Positions 51,981 through 60,002 of a stretch of 64,000 bases of DNA are shown here, piece after piece. The number at the start of each line of letters is the position of its first letter. Position 1 is the first letter of the stretch. The position numbers and the translations under genes are program-made. The notes beneath the pieces were generated by a model. It saw only the letters and a program-made list of their open reading frames with translations, did not search any database and was not told where the DNA came from. The DNA comes from Acinetobacter lactucae (GTDB lineage Bacteria > Pseudomonadota > Gammaproteobacteria > Pseudomonadales > Moraxellaceae), in NCBI RefSeq assembly GCF_001605885.1, contig NZ_LRPE01000002.1:1-64000 (forward strand), written 5' to 3'.

Positions 51981-52615
51981 AACTTTATAGCTTTTTCCGT
52001 AGCGGTACATCACACCGAACCCGCATTGTGTTGAATCTAAAAGGCTTGGCCTATGAAGCGACTTATATCTCGCTCGCTAAAAACGAGCACCATCAAGCTG
52101 CTTTTAAAGCTTTAAATCCGCAAGGGTTTGTACCCGTACTTGAAACTGAGTCGGGAAACTTGTTGCAAAGTCCAGCCATTATCGAATGGCTAGAAGAACA
52201 ATATCCCGAACCCGCTTTATTACCTACAGATGCGTTGGGTCGTGAAAAAGTCCGCGCCATTGCGGCTTTAATTGGATGCGATGTTCACCCCTTAAACAAC
52301 AGGCGTGTTCTTGAATATTTACGCCAGACCTTAGGGCTGGATGAAGCACAAATTAATGCATGGTGTGCCAAGTGGATTCAGGATGGATTTGCTGCTTTAG
52401 AGCATATTTTGGAACAAGACCAGAATCGCGAAAAGTTCTGCTATGGCAAGCAACCGACCATTGCAGATGCCTATTTAGTTCCACAAGTAGTTTCTGCCGA
52501 GCGTTTTAAAGTCGATTTATCGGCTTATCCACACATTAATGAAATTTACCAACATTGCATGACCTTAGAAGCATTTCAAAAAACGGCACCTGAACAGCAG
52601 GCCGACGCATTTTGA
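51977..52615 (+). CDS. maiA: Maleylpyruvate isomerase (zeta-class GST)
   Basis: 212 residues. N-terminal thioredoxin fold with LYSFFRSGTSHRTRIVLNLKG, NPQGFVPVLE and QSPAIIEWLEE (glutathione site), then the helical GST domain. Zeta-class proteins of this type isomerise maleylacetoacetate or maleylpyruvate with glutathione; in a gentisate operon the substrate is maleylpyruvate, product fumarylpyruvate. Translationally coupled to the hydroxylase by an ATGA overlap. Confidence 0.92.
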   Translation: MKLYSFFRSGTSHRTRIVLNLKGLAYEATYISLAKNEHHQAAFKALNPQGFVPVLETESGNLLQSPAIIEWLEEQYPEPALLPTDALGREKVRAIAALIGCDVHPLNNRRVLEYLRQTLGLDEAQINAWCAKWIQDGFAALEHILEQDQNREKFCYGKQPTIADAYLVPQVVSAERFKVDLSAYPHINEIYQHCMTLEAFQKTAPEQQADAF

Positions 52616-52646
52616 GTCGTGATTAACTTAATAGAAGGAATTTAAC

Positions 52647-53348
52647 ATGTCATTTATTTTTGAACCAATGACCACTGCGGGTCTATTTATTCACGGCTCA
52701 GCGCATAAATTTCCAGTACGCCGTGTGTATTGTGTTGGCCGTAACTATGCTGCTCATGCACGTGAAATGGGTTTTGACCCAGATCGTGAACCACCATTTT
52801 TCTTTTGTAAGCCAAATGATCTTGAGTCGGTTGTTCCAGTAAATACAGATGCGGTTGATATTTCATATCCATCTGAAACTTCAAATTTTCATTATGAAAT
52901 CGAGTTGGTTGTTGCGATTGGTAAAGATGCCAAAAATGTTTCGGTTGAAGATGCGGTGAATTATATCTATGGCTATGCCGTTGGTTTAGATATGACACGC
53001 CGTGATTTACAGATGGCAATGCGTGAAAAAGGCCGCCCATGGGAAATTGGTAAAGCTTTTGATTTTTCTGCGCCAATTGGCCCAATTCACCCGATTACTC
53101 AAACGGGTGAAATCAATAGTGCCGATATTCATTTAACGGTAAATGGTAAAACCGAACAGCACAGCGATGTCAGTCACCTGATTTGGTCTGTGGCTGAAAC
53201 GATTGCCAATTTATCGACGCTATTTGAACTCAAAGCAGGTGATTTGATTTTTACAGGAACTCCAGAAGGCGTGGGTGCGGTAGTGAAAGGTGATGTTATG
53301 CGTGCAGACATTACTGGACTGACTGGAATTACGGTGAATGTGAAATAA
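52647..53348 (+). CDS. Fumarylpyruvate hydrolase (FAH family)
   Basis: 233 residues, the short FAH type. YCVGRNYAAHAREMG at ~28, the metal ligands in HYEIELVVAIG (E-x-E) and the D in GLDMTRRDLQ, and FTGTPEGVGAV near the end are all present. It splits fumarylpyruvate into fumarate and pyruvate, closing the pathway. GAAGGAA lies before the ATG. A hairpin then separates it from the transporter gene. Confidence 0.93.
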   Translation: MSFIFEPMTTAGLFIHGSAHKFPVRRVYCVGRNYAAHAREMGFDPDREPPFFFCKPNDLESVVPVNTDAVDISYPSETSNFHYEIELVVAIGKDAKNVSVEDAVNYIYGYAVGLDMTRRDLQMAMREKGRPWEIGKAFDFSAPIGPIHPITQTGEINSADIHLTVNGKTEQHSDVSHLIWSVAETIANLSTLFELKAGDLIFTGTPEGVGAVVKGDVMRADITGLTGITVNVK

Positions 53349-53376
53349 ATCAAATTGATCTGATTTATTGAAATAG

Positions 53377-53416
53377 GTGCTCAACCTAAATAAAAAATAC
53401 AGTTGGGCACTTTTGC
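53377..53416 (+). terminator. Possible attenuating terminator before the transporter
   Basis: GTGCTCAAC pairs with GTTGGGCAC (one G-T pair) around ~16 bases and is followed by only four T. It may reduce read-through into the MFS gene. Confidence 0.5.
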
Positions 53417-53431
53417 TAAGGATTGCATATA

Positions 53432-53447
53432 CGCCAATGTATTGGCG
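53432..53447 (+). promoter_or_regulatory. Small palindrome just before the MFS ribosome site
   Basis: CGCCAAT-GT-ATTGGCG, a 7-bp perfect inverted repeat that ends three bases before AAAGGAG. It could fold in RNA beside the ribosome site or bind a protein. Confidence 0.4.
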
Positions 53448-53459
53448 AAAGGAGCTATC

Positions 53460-54803
53460 ATGTCTCAAAATTCTATAGACGTACAAAGTTTCATTGATGA
53501 AATACCGCTATCGTCTTTGCAAAAATTAATTATGTGGCTATGTTTTTTGATTGTTGCGATTGATGGTTTTGATACCGCGGCAGTTGGGTTTATTGCACCT
53601 GCTTTAAAGGCAGAATGGGGGTTGCAAGCAACCGATTTGGCACCTTTATTTGGTGCTGGCTTGTTTGGACTGATGGCTGGTGCACTCATTTTTGGACCGT
53701 TATCCGATAAATTAGGCCGTAAACCGATTTTGATTGGTTCGGTCATTATGTTTGGAATTGCCAGTGTTTTTGCCTCTTTTTCAGCAGATTTACAAACCCT
53801 GATTATTTGGCGATTTCTCACTGGTTTGGGCTTAGGCGGGGCTTTACCCAATGCAATTACTTTAACCTCTGAATATGCGCCTACATCTCGCCGTTCTAAT
53901 TTAGTGACGATGATGTTTTGTGGTTTTACCATTGGATCTGCTCTTGGGGGTATCCTGTCTGCTCAGTTACTTCCTCATATAGGTTGGCATGGTATTTTGC
54001 TCATTGGGGGAGTGTTGCCGTTAGCGACCGTACCTTTTTTATATTTCTTATTACCTGAATCTATTCGTTTCTTAGTACTTAAAAAGAAGGGCACCGAGAA
54101 AATTGAAAAGATTATTCACCGTATCGCACCGCATTTAAATAGCACGCCGACCTTGGTGCCAACAGTCAATGAAGTCGAAAAATCAAGTTTGAAAGATTTG
54201 TTTAGTAAAGGCTTTGCTCTAGGCACTTTTTTGATTTGGTTTACCTTTTTTATGAGCCTTCTCATTATTTATATGATTTCAAGTTGGATGCCTACTTTAT
54301 TGACCAATGAGGGCTTTAATTTATCCAACGCATCATGGCTGACTTCAATTTTCCAAATAGGGGGAACTATTGGTGCCATTGTCCTAGGCCTACTGATGGA
54401 TAAGATGGATGCAACCAAAATTTTAAGTACGGCTTATGTTTTTGGTGGTTTTTTCCTGATTTGTTTAGGATTTGGAATTGAACAGGCAAATACGGTTTTA
54501 TTGATGTTTGCTATGTTTGGGGTAGGTGCAGGAATTAGTGGTTCGCAAGTAGGAGCAAATGCTTTTGCATCTAGTTTTTATCCAACACATTGCCGTGCAA
54601 CAGGGGTAAGTTGGGCCAATGCAGTAGGGCGCTCAGGGTCGATTGTTGGATCAATTATGGGTGGTTGGTTAATGTCATTAAATCTCTCCAGTTTTGAAAT
54701 TCTAAGCATTTTAGCGATACCTGCATTTTGTGCAGCGGTTTCGTTGTTACTCATTAAACACCTCAAAAAAGAACACCACCAAGTTTTAACTAACCTAAGC
54801 TGA
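53460..54803 (+). CDS. AAHS-family MFS aromatic acid transporter
   Basis: 447 residues, 12 spans. The start ATG 53460 has AAAGGAG; the longer frame from 53403 has none. DGFDTAAVGFIAPAL in helix 1 is the aromatic acid:H+ symporter signature (as in PcaK, BenK, MhbT), LGRKPILIGSVIMFG is loop 2-3, and GLGLGGALPNAITLTSEY helix 4. The operon context makes 3-hydroxybenzoate or gentisate the likely substrate. Confidence 0.92.
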   Translation: MSQNSIDVQSFIDEIPLSSLQKLIMWLCFLIVAIDGFDTAAVGFIAPALKAEWGLQATDLAPLFGAGLFGLMAGALIFGPLSDKLGRKPILIGSVIMFGIASVFASFSADLQTLIIWRFLTGLGLGGALPNAITLTSEYAPTSRRSNLVTMMFCGFTIGSALGGILSAQLLPHIGWHGILLIGGVLPLATVPFLYFLLPESIRFLVLKKKGTEKIEKIIHRIAPHLNSTPTLVPTVNEVEKSSLKDLFSKGFALGTFLIWFTFFMSLLIIYMISSWMPTLLTNEGFNLSNASWLTSIFQIGGTIGAIVLGLLMDKMDATKILSTAYVFGGFFLICLGFGIEQANTVLLMFAMFGVGAGISGSQVGANAFASSFYPTHCRATGVSWANAVGRSGSIVGSIMGGWLMSLNLSSFEILSILAIPAFCAAVSLLLIKHLKKEHHQVLTNLS

Positions 54804-54825
54804 ACAGTCTTATAACTCCATAATT

Positions 54826-54857
54826 AAAAAAGAGACCGTAAATGGTCTCTTTTTTCT
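54826..54857. terminator. Bidirectional terminator
   Basis: AAAAAAGAGACC pairs with GGTCTCTTTTTT around GTAAAT. Between the MFS gene and the converging efflux adaptor. Confidence 0.9.
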
Positions 54858-54880
54858 CTCATATTTTAAAATCAGACTAT

Positions 54881-55966
54881 CTATTTATTCGTATCTATCG
54901 ATACTAAAACCGATAAACCTGGACGTAATAATTTAACGTCTTTTTGATTTTCAATGAGCTTGATTCGTAAAGGAAGGCGCTGAACGATTTTAGTAAAATT
55001 ACCAGTTGCATTGGTCGCTGATATTGGAGAGAAAAATGCGCCAGTAGAAGGAGAAAAGCTGTCTACCACACCTTTTAATTCAACGTTATAAGCATCTACA
55101 TAGACATTAACAGGTTGTCCGATCTTGATCTTTTTTAACTCAATTTCACGGAAGTTGGCTTCTACATAAACCTGATCTAAAGGAACAACCACCATGAGTG
55201 GATTACCAGCACTCACAAAGTTACCTACGTTAGCTGACTTTTGACCAATCATGCCATCAATAGGTGCACGAACCTCTGTATAGCTCAAATTCAGTTTTGC
55301 TTTATCAAGCGCTGCTTGGGCTTGTTTAAGGACTGCTTGTTTGGCTTGTACCTGAATCTTGTATTGGTTGAGCTGATACTGTGCATCAATCACTTTTTCT
55401 TTACTGCTGTCTAAGTCAGCATATTGTTCAGTCAAAGTAGTCTTAGATTGCTGTGTAATTAATCTAGACTCAGCTCCAAGTGCCTGTAGTTGCTCATAAC
55501 GCGCCGTATTGTCTTTTGTGAGTTTGATTCCAGCTTCTACTTTTCTCAGCTGTGCTTCAGTTTCTCGAATAACAGTGGGTTGTCTATCCACTGCGAGCAT
55601 TGCTTCACTCACATCAGCTTGTGCTTTTGCATAATTAGATTCAGCCTCAGCCAAAGCAGCTTGATAATCACGTGCATCAATTCTTGCTAAAAGTTGGCCT
55701 TTTTTTACGGTCTGATGATCTTTAATATAAATTTCTTCAATATTGCCAGATACTTTAGGGGCAATGGTTGAATACTCTACATCCACACGCGCATCGTCTG
55801 TTTCAATAATCGAAGATGGCAAAAATATAAGTTTTAAAACCCACAAAATAGATGCTAAGACAATAATGAACGCCATAGCCATAACCCAATGCTTTTTGAG
55901 AAATTGCACCTTGGTTAACTTGGGTGGTTCGGTATGGGTGGTGTCTTGGGCTTCGAGAGTACTCAT
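54881..55966 (-). CDS. HlyD/EmrA-like efflux adaptor
   Basis: 361 residues. One N-terminal membrane span (HWVMAMAFIIVLASILWVLK), then DARVDVEYSTIAPKVSGNIEEI (first lipoyl half), a long helical hairpin (~95-215), second lipoyl half VRAPIDGMIGQKSANVGNFV and beta-barrel. This is the membrane-fusion partner of MFS efflux pumps of EmrAB type. It overlaps the upstream MFS gene by four bases. With an outer-membrane channel encoded elsewhere it should export lipophilic toxins. Confidence 0.92.
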   Translation of the reverse strand: MSTLEAQDTTHTEPPKLTKVQFLKKHWVMAMAFIIVLASILWVLKLIFLPSSIIETDDARVDVEYSTIAPKVSGNIEEIYIKDHQTVKKGQLLARIDARDYQAALAEAESNYAKAQADVSEAMLAVDRQPTVIRETEAQLRKVEAGIKLTKDNTARYEQLQALGAESRLITQQSKTTLTEQYADLDSSKEKVIDAQYQLNQYKIQVQAKQAVLKQAQAALDKAKLNLSYTEVRAPIDGMIGQKSANVGNFVSAGNPLMVVVPLDQVYVEANFREIELKKIKIGQPVNVYVDAYNVELKGVVDSFSPSTGAFFSPISATNATGNFTKIVQRLPLRIKLIENQKDVKLLRPGLSVLVSIDTNK

Positions 55967-57540
55967 AAAGATTTTCCTGAGTTATGACTATTCATTAACT
56001 TAATGAGAGCAATACGTGGCGGATAAGTTCGAACTGGCAAAATCAACATCACAATGAACAAAATAGCGGTAAGGCCAGCTAAGATGAGATATTGATCGCT
56101 AATAACTAAAACAGATTGTTGCGCTTGAATCGCAGAATTTAGGGCAGATAAACCACCTGAAATACGATCTGCACCATTTGCGTTAAGCACAGGGGGAGTA
56201 AGCGGATTAATAACAGGGCCTTGAATATTTTGGAAAACATGTTGGGCAGTATTTTCAATCAGCCGTGTTGAATGGTATTCACCGCGTACTCGGTTTATCC
56301 AATCCAAAATACAAACACCCAGTACACCGCTAATGGCACGCGGGGTGTTAATCATCGGTGATGCATAAATTGCCATAGTTGGGTGAACACTGTTTGTTCC
56401 CATCATTAAGAGCGAGAGCACGACACAGGTTTGCCCCAAACATGAGATTGCATGCCAAAAATAAAACTGATCTTGATTCCATGTGGTATCAAGTTGGCTT
56501 GCACCTAGGCAGCCCGCAATGACTAGAAGTAAACCAAACCCATGCACATATCGGCTATCCATCCAAGCCTGATTTAAAAGCTTCACAACAATAGGAATAT
56601 AGATAAATTGCAATGCCGCAATTTGTAAGCCAATCCACATGGTCTGGGTCGGTTTATAGCCATGCACAGTACTGAGATAATTCAGTGGTAATGTGCTGGT
56701 AGACATACCAATAATGACAAAGCAAAATAAAGCAAAAATTGCATACGCAAAATTTCGAATTTCGAGCATTTGCGGTTTAATTAATGGGGTTGGATAACGC
56801 CATTCATGTATAAAAAACCAAGGTAAAGTAACGGCAGTGATTAAAGCCAAGACACAAATTAATTGAGAATGGAACCAGTCTAAATGATTGCCATGCAACA
56901 ACATTGTACTCAGGCTCGCTAAGCTAATAATCGCTAAAACGGCACCCATCCAATCGTAAGTTTTTATTCTTGAATAATTTAATTGGTCTTGTGGAATCCC
57001 AAAATACACCAGAGCAGCACTTAGCGCACAAAAAGGAATGGTTTGGAAAAATATCATTTTCCAGCCAATCACATCTAAATAAAAAGCAGCGAGTGCAGCA
57101 CTTAAGTTCGGAAAGAATGTTGCGGTTAATGCATAGCAAGCGAGACCCCATAGCCGGATATCAGGTCCTAAAAATCTAAGTGCACAGGCCATGAGCAAAG
57201 GAATGGTTAAACCATTGGCGAGACCTTGTAAGCCACGTAATAAATAAAATATTTCGATATTGGGACTAAATGGAATCAAAACGCTAGAAACAAGGCAAAG
57301 TCCTATCGCAAAAAGCAGAACTCTTCGCATAGAAAAAATAACGGCCCAACTCGTGGACAGGATCATGCCAATAATCATGGTGCTGGCATAAATACTGTTG
57401 ACCCAATAACCGGCGTCAACACTAATTCCCATCGCGCCGCGTATGTCGACTAAGGTAATACTGGTAATTCGGTTGTTAAATTCAACAGTCATTGCAGCAA
57501 ATATTGCGCCTGCCAAACCGATGAGTGGCTTTATATTCAT
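55963..57540 (-). CDS. DHA2-family MFS efflux pump (EmrB-like, 14 spans)
   Basis: 525 residues with about 14 hydrophobic segments. It opens IGLAGAIFAAMTVEFNNRITSITL; LLRGLQGLANGLTIPLLM is the helix 5 region. The usual motif A is weakly kept (STSWAVIFSMRRVLLFA). A soluble loop of ~60 residues lies near 425-485. It pairs with the adaptor gene and is divergent from a TetR gene with a perfect palindrome between. Likely drug/proton antiporter; substrate unknown. Confidence 0.9.
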   Translation of the reverse strand: MNIKPLIGLAGAIFAAMTVEFNNRITSITLVDIRGAMGISVDAGYWVNSIYASTMIIGMILSTSWAVIFSMRRVLLFAIGLCLVSSVLIPFSPNIEIFYLLRGLQGLANGLTIPLLMACALRFLGPDIRLWGLACYALTATFFPNLSAALAAFYLDVIGWKMIFFQTIPFCALSAALVYFGIPQDQLNYSRIKTYDWMGAVLAIISLASLSTMLLHGNHLDWFHSQLICVLALITAVTLPWFFIHEWRYPTPLIKPQMLEIRNFAYAIFALFCFVIIGMSTSTLPLNYLSTVHGYKPTQTMWIGLQIAALQFIYIPIVVKLLNQAWMDSRYVHGFGLLLVIAGCLGASQLDTTWNQDQFYFWHAISCLGQTCVVLSLLMMGTNSVHPTMAIYASPMINTPRAISGVLGVCILDWINRVRGEYHSTRLIENTAQHVFQNIQGPVINPLTPPVLNANGADRISGGLSALNSAIQAQQSVLVISDQYLILAGLTAILFIVMLILPVRTYPPRIALIKLMNSHNSGKSL

Positions 57541-57598
57541 CTTTTACCTTAAATCTTAAACATGAATTTAGTGCAGAAGGCAGATATTGAACTCAACT

Positions 57599-57612
57599 GT
57601 ACCGATCGGTAC
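57599..57612. promoter_or_regulatory. Perfect palindromic TetR operator
   Basis: GTACCGATCGGTAC, 14 bp with no mismatch, 59 bases before the pump gene start and ~95 before the tetR start. Well placed to repress both. Confidence 0.75.
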
Positions 57613-57707
57613 TCTACTCTTTAATTAAATTCCCGTCAATTCTCGATTTTGAACTTTTCGATGAGTTACACTTAGGACGAAATCGCTAAAATTTTTATAA
57701 GGTCAAT

Positions 57708-58328
57708 ATGTCAGGTTCAACTAAAACTAATGAAAAAAATCAAAAAATTCTGGATGCAGCTACCAAATTTTTTCTGACCCATGGTTTTAGTGGCACAACA
57801 ACAGACATGATTCAAAAGGAAGCGGGCGTTTCAAAAGCAACCATGTATGGTTGTTATAAAAATAAAGAAGTGATGTTTGCTGCTGTCATTGAAAGACAAT
57901 GCACGAGCATGCAAGAGCAAATTATTTTAGTCGAGACAAAAGCTGAAAATTTACGGTCAGCTTTAACCGAGATGGGAAAAACCTATCTGTGTTTTATATT
58001 GTCGCATTCAGGCTTGGCATTTTTTAGAGTTTGTATTGCAGAAGCAGTTCGCTTTCCAGAGTTATCTGAAAAATTCTTTGAAGTAGGGCCACAAAAGCTT
58101 GCAAATATTATTGCGGGTTATCTTGAAAAATCTCAAAAAAATAAAGAAATTGAATTGAATTCTTCTGCCGCTATAGCAGCAAATATATTTTTAGCATTAT
58201 TGCGAAGTGATGCGCATCTAAAATGTCTAACACATCCTAATTATACAATTTCTGATAATGAAATTAGTACTTGGGTTGAGTATGCAGTTGATTTATTTTT
58301 AAAAAATATAAATTACAAACCAAGTTAA
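57708..58328 (+). CDS. TetR-family repressor of the efflux pair
   Basis: 206 residues. HTH GTTTDMIQKEAGVSKATMYGCYKNKEVMFAAVIE is classic AcrR/TetR; the C-terminal domain (SALTEMGKTYLCFILSHSGLAFFRVCIAE) matches the TetR_C_7/AefR-like group. AAGGT lies before the ATG. Divergent to the pump operon with the GTACCGATCGGTAC palindrome between; probable local repressor released by pump substrates. Confidence 0.9.
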   Translation: MSGSTKTNEKNQKILDAATKFFLTHGFSGTTTDMIQKEAGVSKATMYGCYKNKEVMFAAVIERQCTSMQEQIILVETKAENLRSALTEMGKTYLCFILSHSGLAFFRVCIAEAVRFPELSEKFFEVGPQKLANIIAGYLEKSQKNKEIELNSSAAIAANIFLALLRSDAHLKCLTHPNYTISDNEISTWVEYAVDLFLKNINYKPS

Positions 58329-58370
58329 TTTAGGAAATTTTTTCCTACCAAGTTCTGAATGTAGAAATTT

Positions 58371-58401
58371 AAAAAAGAGACCAGCTAGTGGTCTCTTTTT
58401 A
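58371..58401. terminator. Bidirectional terminator
   Basis: AAAAAAGAGACCA pairs with TGGTCTCTTTTT around a short loop; nearly the same stem as 54826-54857. Confidence 0.9.
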
Positions 58402-58408
58402 TTCTTAA

Positions 58409-59986
58409 TTAGATCGCTTCTCTAGTCATTTCACCATTTACAAGTCTTAAAATCTGGAATGGGTTGCTGTCTTTTAAGGCTTCCGGCAACAAACTTTGTG
58501 GATAGTTCTGGTAACACACAGGACGCAAATAACGGTCAATTGCCAAAGTTCCAACTGATGTACCTCTTGCATCAGAAGTCGCTGGGTATGGCCCACCGTG
58601 CACCATGGCATCGCACACCTCAACACCCGTTGGATAACCATTTATAAGTAATCGACCGGCTTTTTCTTCTAATACAGGAACCACATCCGCAAACTCGGTT
58701 AAGTCTGCTTCATCGGCGATTAAAGTTGCAGTGAGCTGACCATTCATACTTTGTAGCGCTTGCACAAGTTGGACTTTATCTTCAACCTCAATCACCACTG
58801 TTGCTGGACCAAAGATTTCTTCTTGTAAAAGCTGGTCACCTGCGAGTAATAGCTCAACATCAGCTTTAAATAGTTGTGGCTGTGCCTGATTGCCTTGCTG
58901 GGCTTGACCTGCCAAATGTTCAATGCCTTGATGCTCGGTTAAATGCTCAAGACCAGCGATATAGCTTTTTAAGGTTCCGGCATTCAGCATAGTTTGTGCA
59001 GGCTTAGCGCCCATAATTTCGGTTAGGTTGCGAATGAGCTGGCTAAATTCAGCTGATTTAATACCTAAAATTAAACCTGGATTGGTACAGAACTGACCAC
59101 AGCCTAAAACAACTGAGTCGGCTAAGTCCTGTGCAATTTTTTCACCACGGTTTTTCAAGGCTTCCGGTAACATCAGCATCGGGTTAATACTGCTCATTTC
59201 CGCAAAGACTGGAATCGGTTGTGGACGGGCTGCGGCCATGTCACATAAAGCACGGCCACCGCGAAGAGAACCTGTAAAGCCTACAGCCTGTATTAAAGGA
59301 TGCTTAACCAGTGGTTCACCCACGCCATTACCGTAGATCATGTTAAATACACCTTTAGGCATATTTGATTTTTCTACGGCACGTTCGATTGCCTGAGCTA
59401 CAAAGTCTGCTGTCGCCATGTGACCACTATGCGCTTTCACCACTACAGAGCAGCCTGCGGCGAGTGCCGAAGCAGTATCGCCACCCGCAGTTGAAAAGGC
59501 TAAAGGGAAGTTACTTGCGCCAAAGACTGCTACAGGGCCAACACCAATTTTAATCTGGCGCAAGTCTGGGCGAGGTAAAGGCTGACGCTCAGGCAAAGCT
59601 GTATCAATACGGGCACCTAAAAAGTCACCACGACGTAACACTTTAGCAAACAGGCGCATTTGTCCACTGGTACGGCCACGTTCACCTTGCAAACGGGCAA
59701 GTGGCAAAGCGGTTTCCTGTGAGATGATTTCAAGAAAATCTGCACCCAAAGCATCAAGCTCATCGGCAATATTTTCTAAAAAGGCAGCACGCTGTTCAGG
59801 TGATGTATGACGATAAGTCTTAAAGACTTGGCTAGCCACTCCACAGGCCTGATTAATTTCCTGTTCGGTTGCATGGTGAAACTCATAAGGCAAAGCCTCA
59901 CCCGTTGTTGCATTCACACTTTTCAATAAAGTTGTACTTTGTGCACTACGTGAACCGCCAATAAAGTTGTGTCCGATAATGGTCAT
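58409..59986 (-). CDS. 2-Oxoglutarate semialdehyde dehydrogenase (2,5-dioxovalerate DH)
   Basis: 525 residues. It opens IGHNFIGGSRS; GPVAVFGASNFPLAFSTAGGDTASALAAG binds NADP, EMSSINPMLMLP holds the catalytic Glu and GQFCTNPGLILG the catalytic Cys. The FCTNPG form and the length are typical of ketoglutarate semialdehyde dehydrogenases rather than ordinary ALDHs. It makes 2-oxoglutarate, the last step of the pathway encoded with the two genes upstream; 16 bases separate it from the dehydratase. Confidence 0.92.
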   Translation of the reverse strand: MTIIGHNFIGGSRSAQSTTLLKSVNATTGEALPYEFHHATEQEINQACGVASQVFKTYRHTSPEQRAAFLENIADELDALGADFLEIISQETALPLARLQGERGRTSGQMRLFAKVLRRGDFLGARIDTALPERQPLPRPDLRQIKIGVGPVAVFGASNFPLAFSTAGGDTASALAAGCSVVVKAHSGHMATADFVAQAIERAVEKSNMPKGVFNMIYGNGVGEPLVKHPLIQAVGFTGSLRGGRALCDMAAARPQPIPVFAEMSSINPMLMLPEALKNRGEKIAQDLADSVVLGCGQFCTNPGLILGIKSAEFSQLIRNLTEIMGAKPAQTMLNAGTLKSYIAGLEHLTEHQGIEHLAGQAQQGNQAQPQLFKADVELLLAGDQLLQEEIFGPATVVIEVEDKVQLVQALQSMNGQLTATLIADEADLTEFADVVPVLEEKAGRLLINGYPTGVEVCDAMVHGGPYPATSDARGTSVGTLAIDRYLRPVCYQNYPQSLLPEALKDSNPFQILRLVNGEMTREAI

Positions 59987-60002
59987 AACAAATATCCTGA
60001 AA

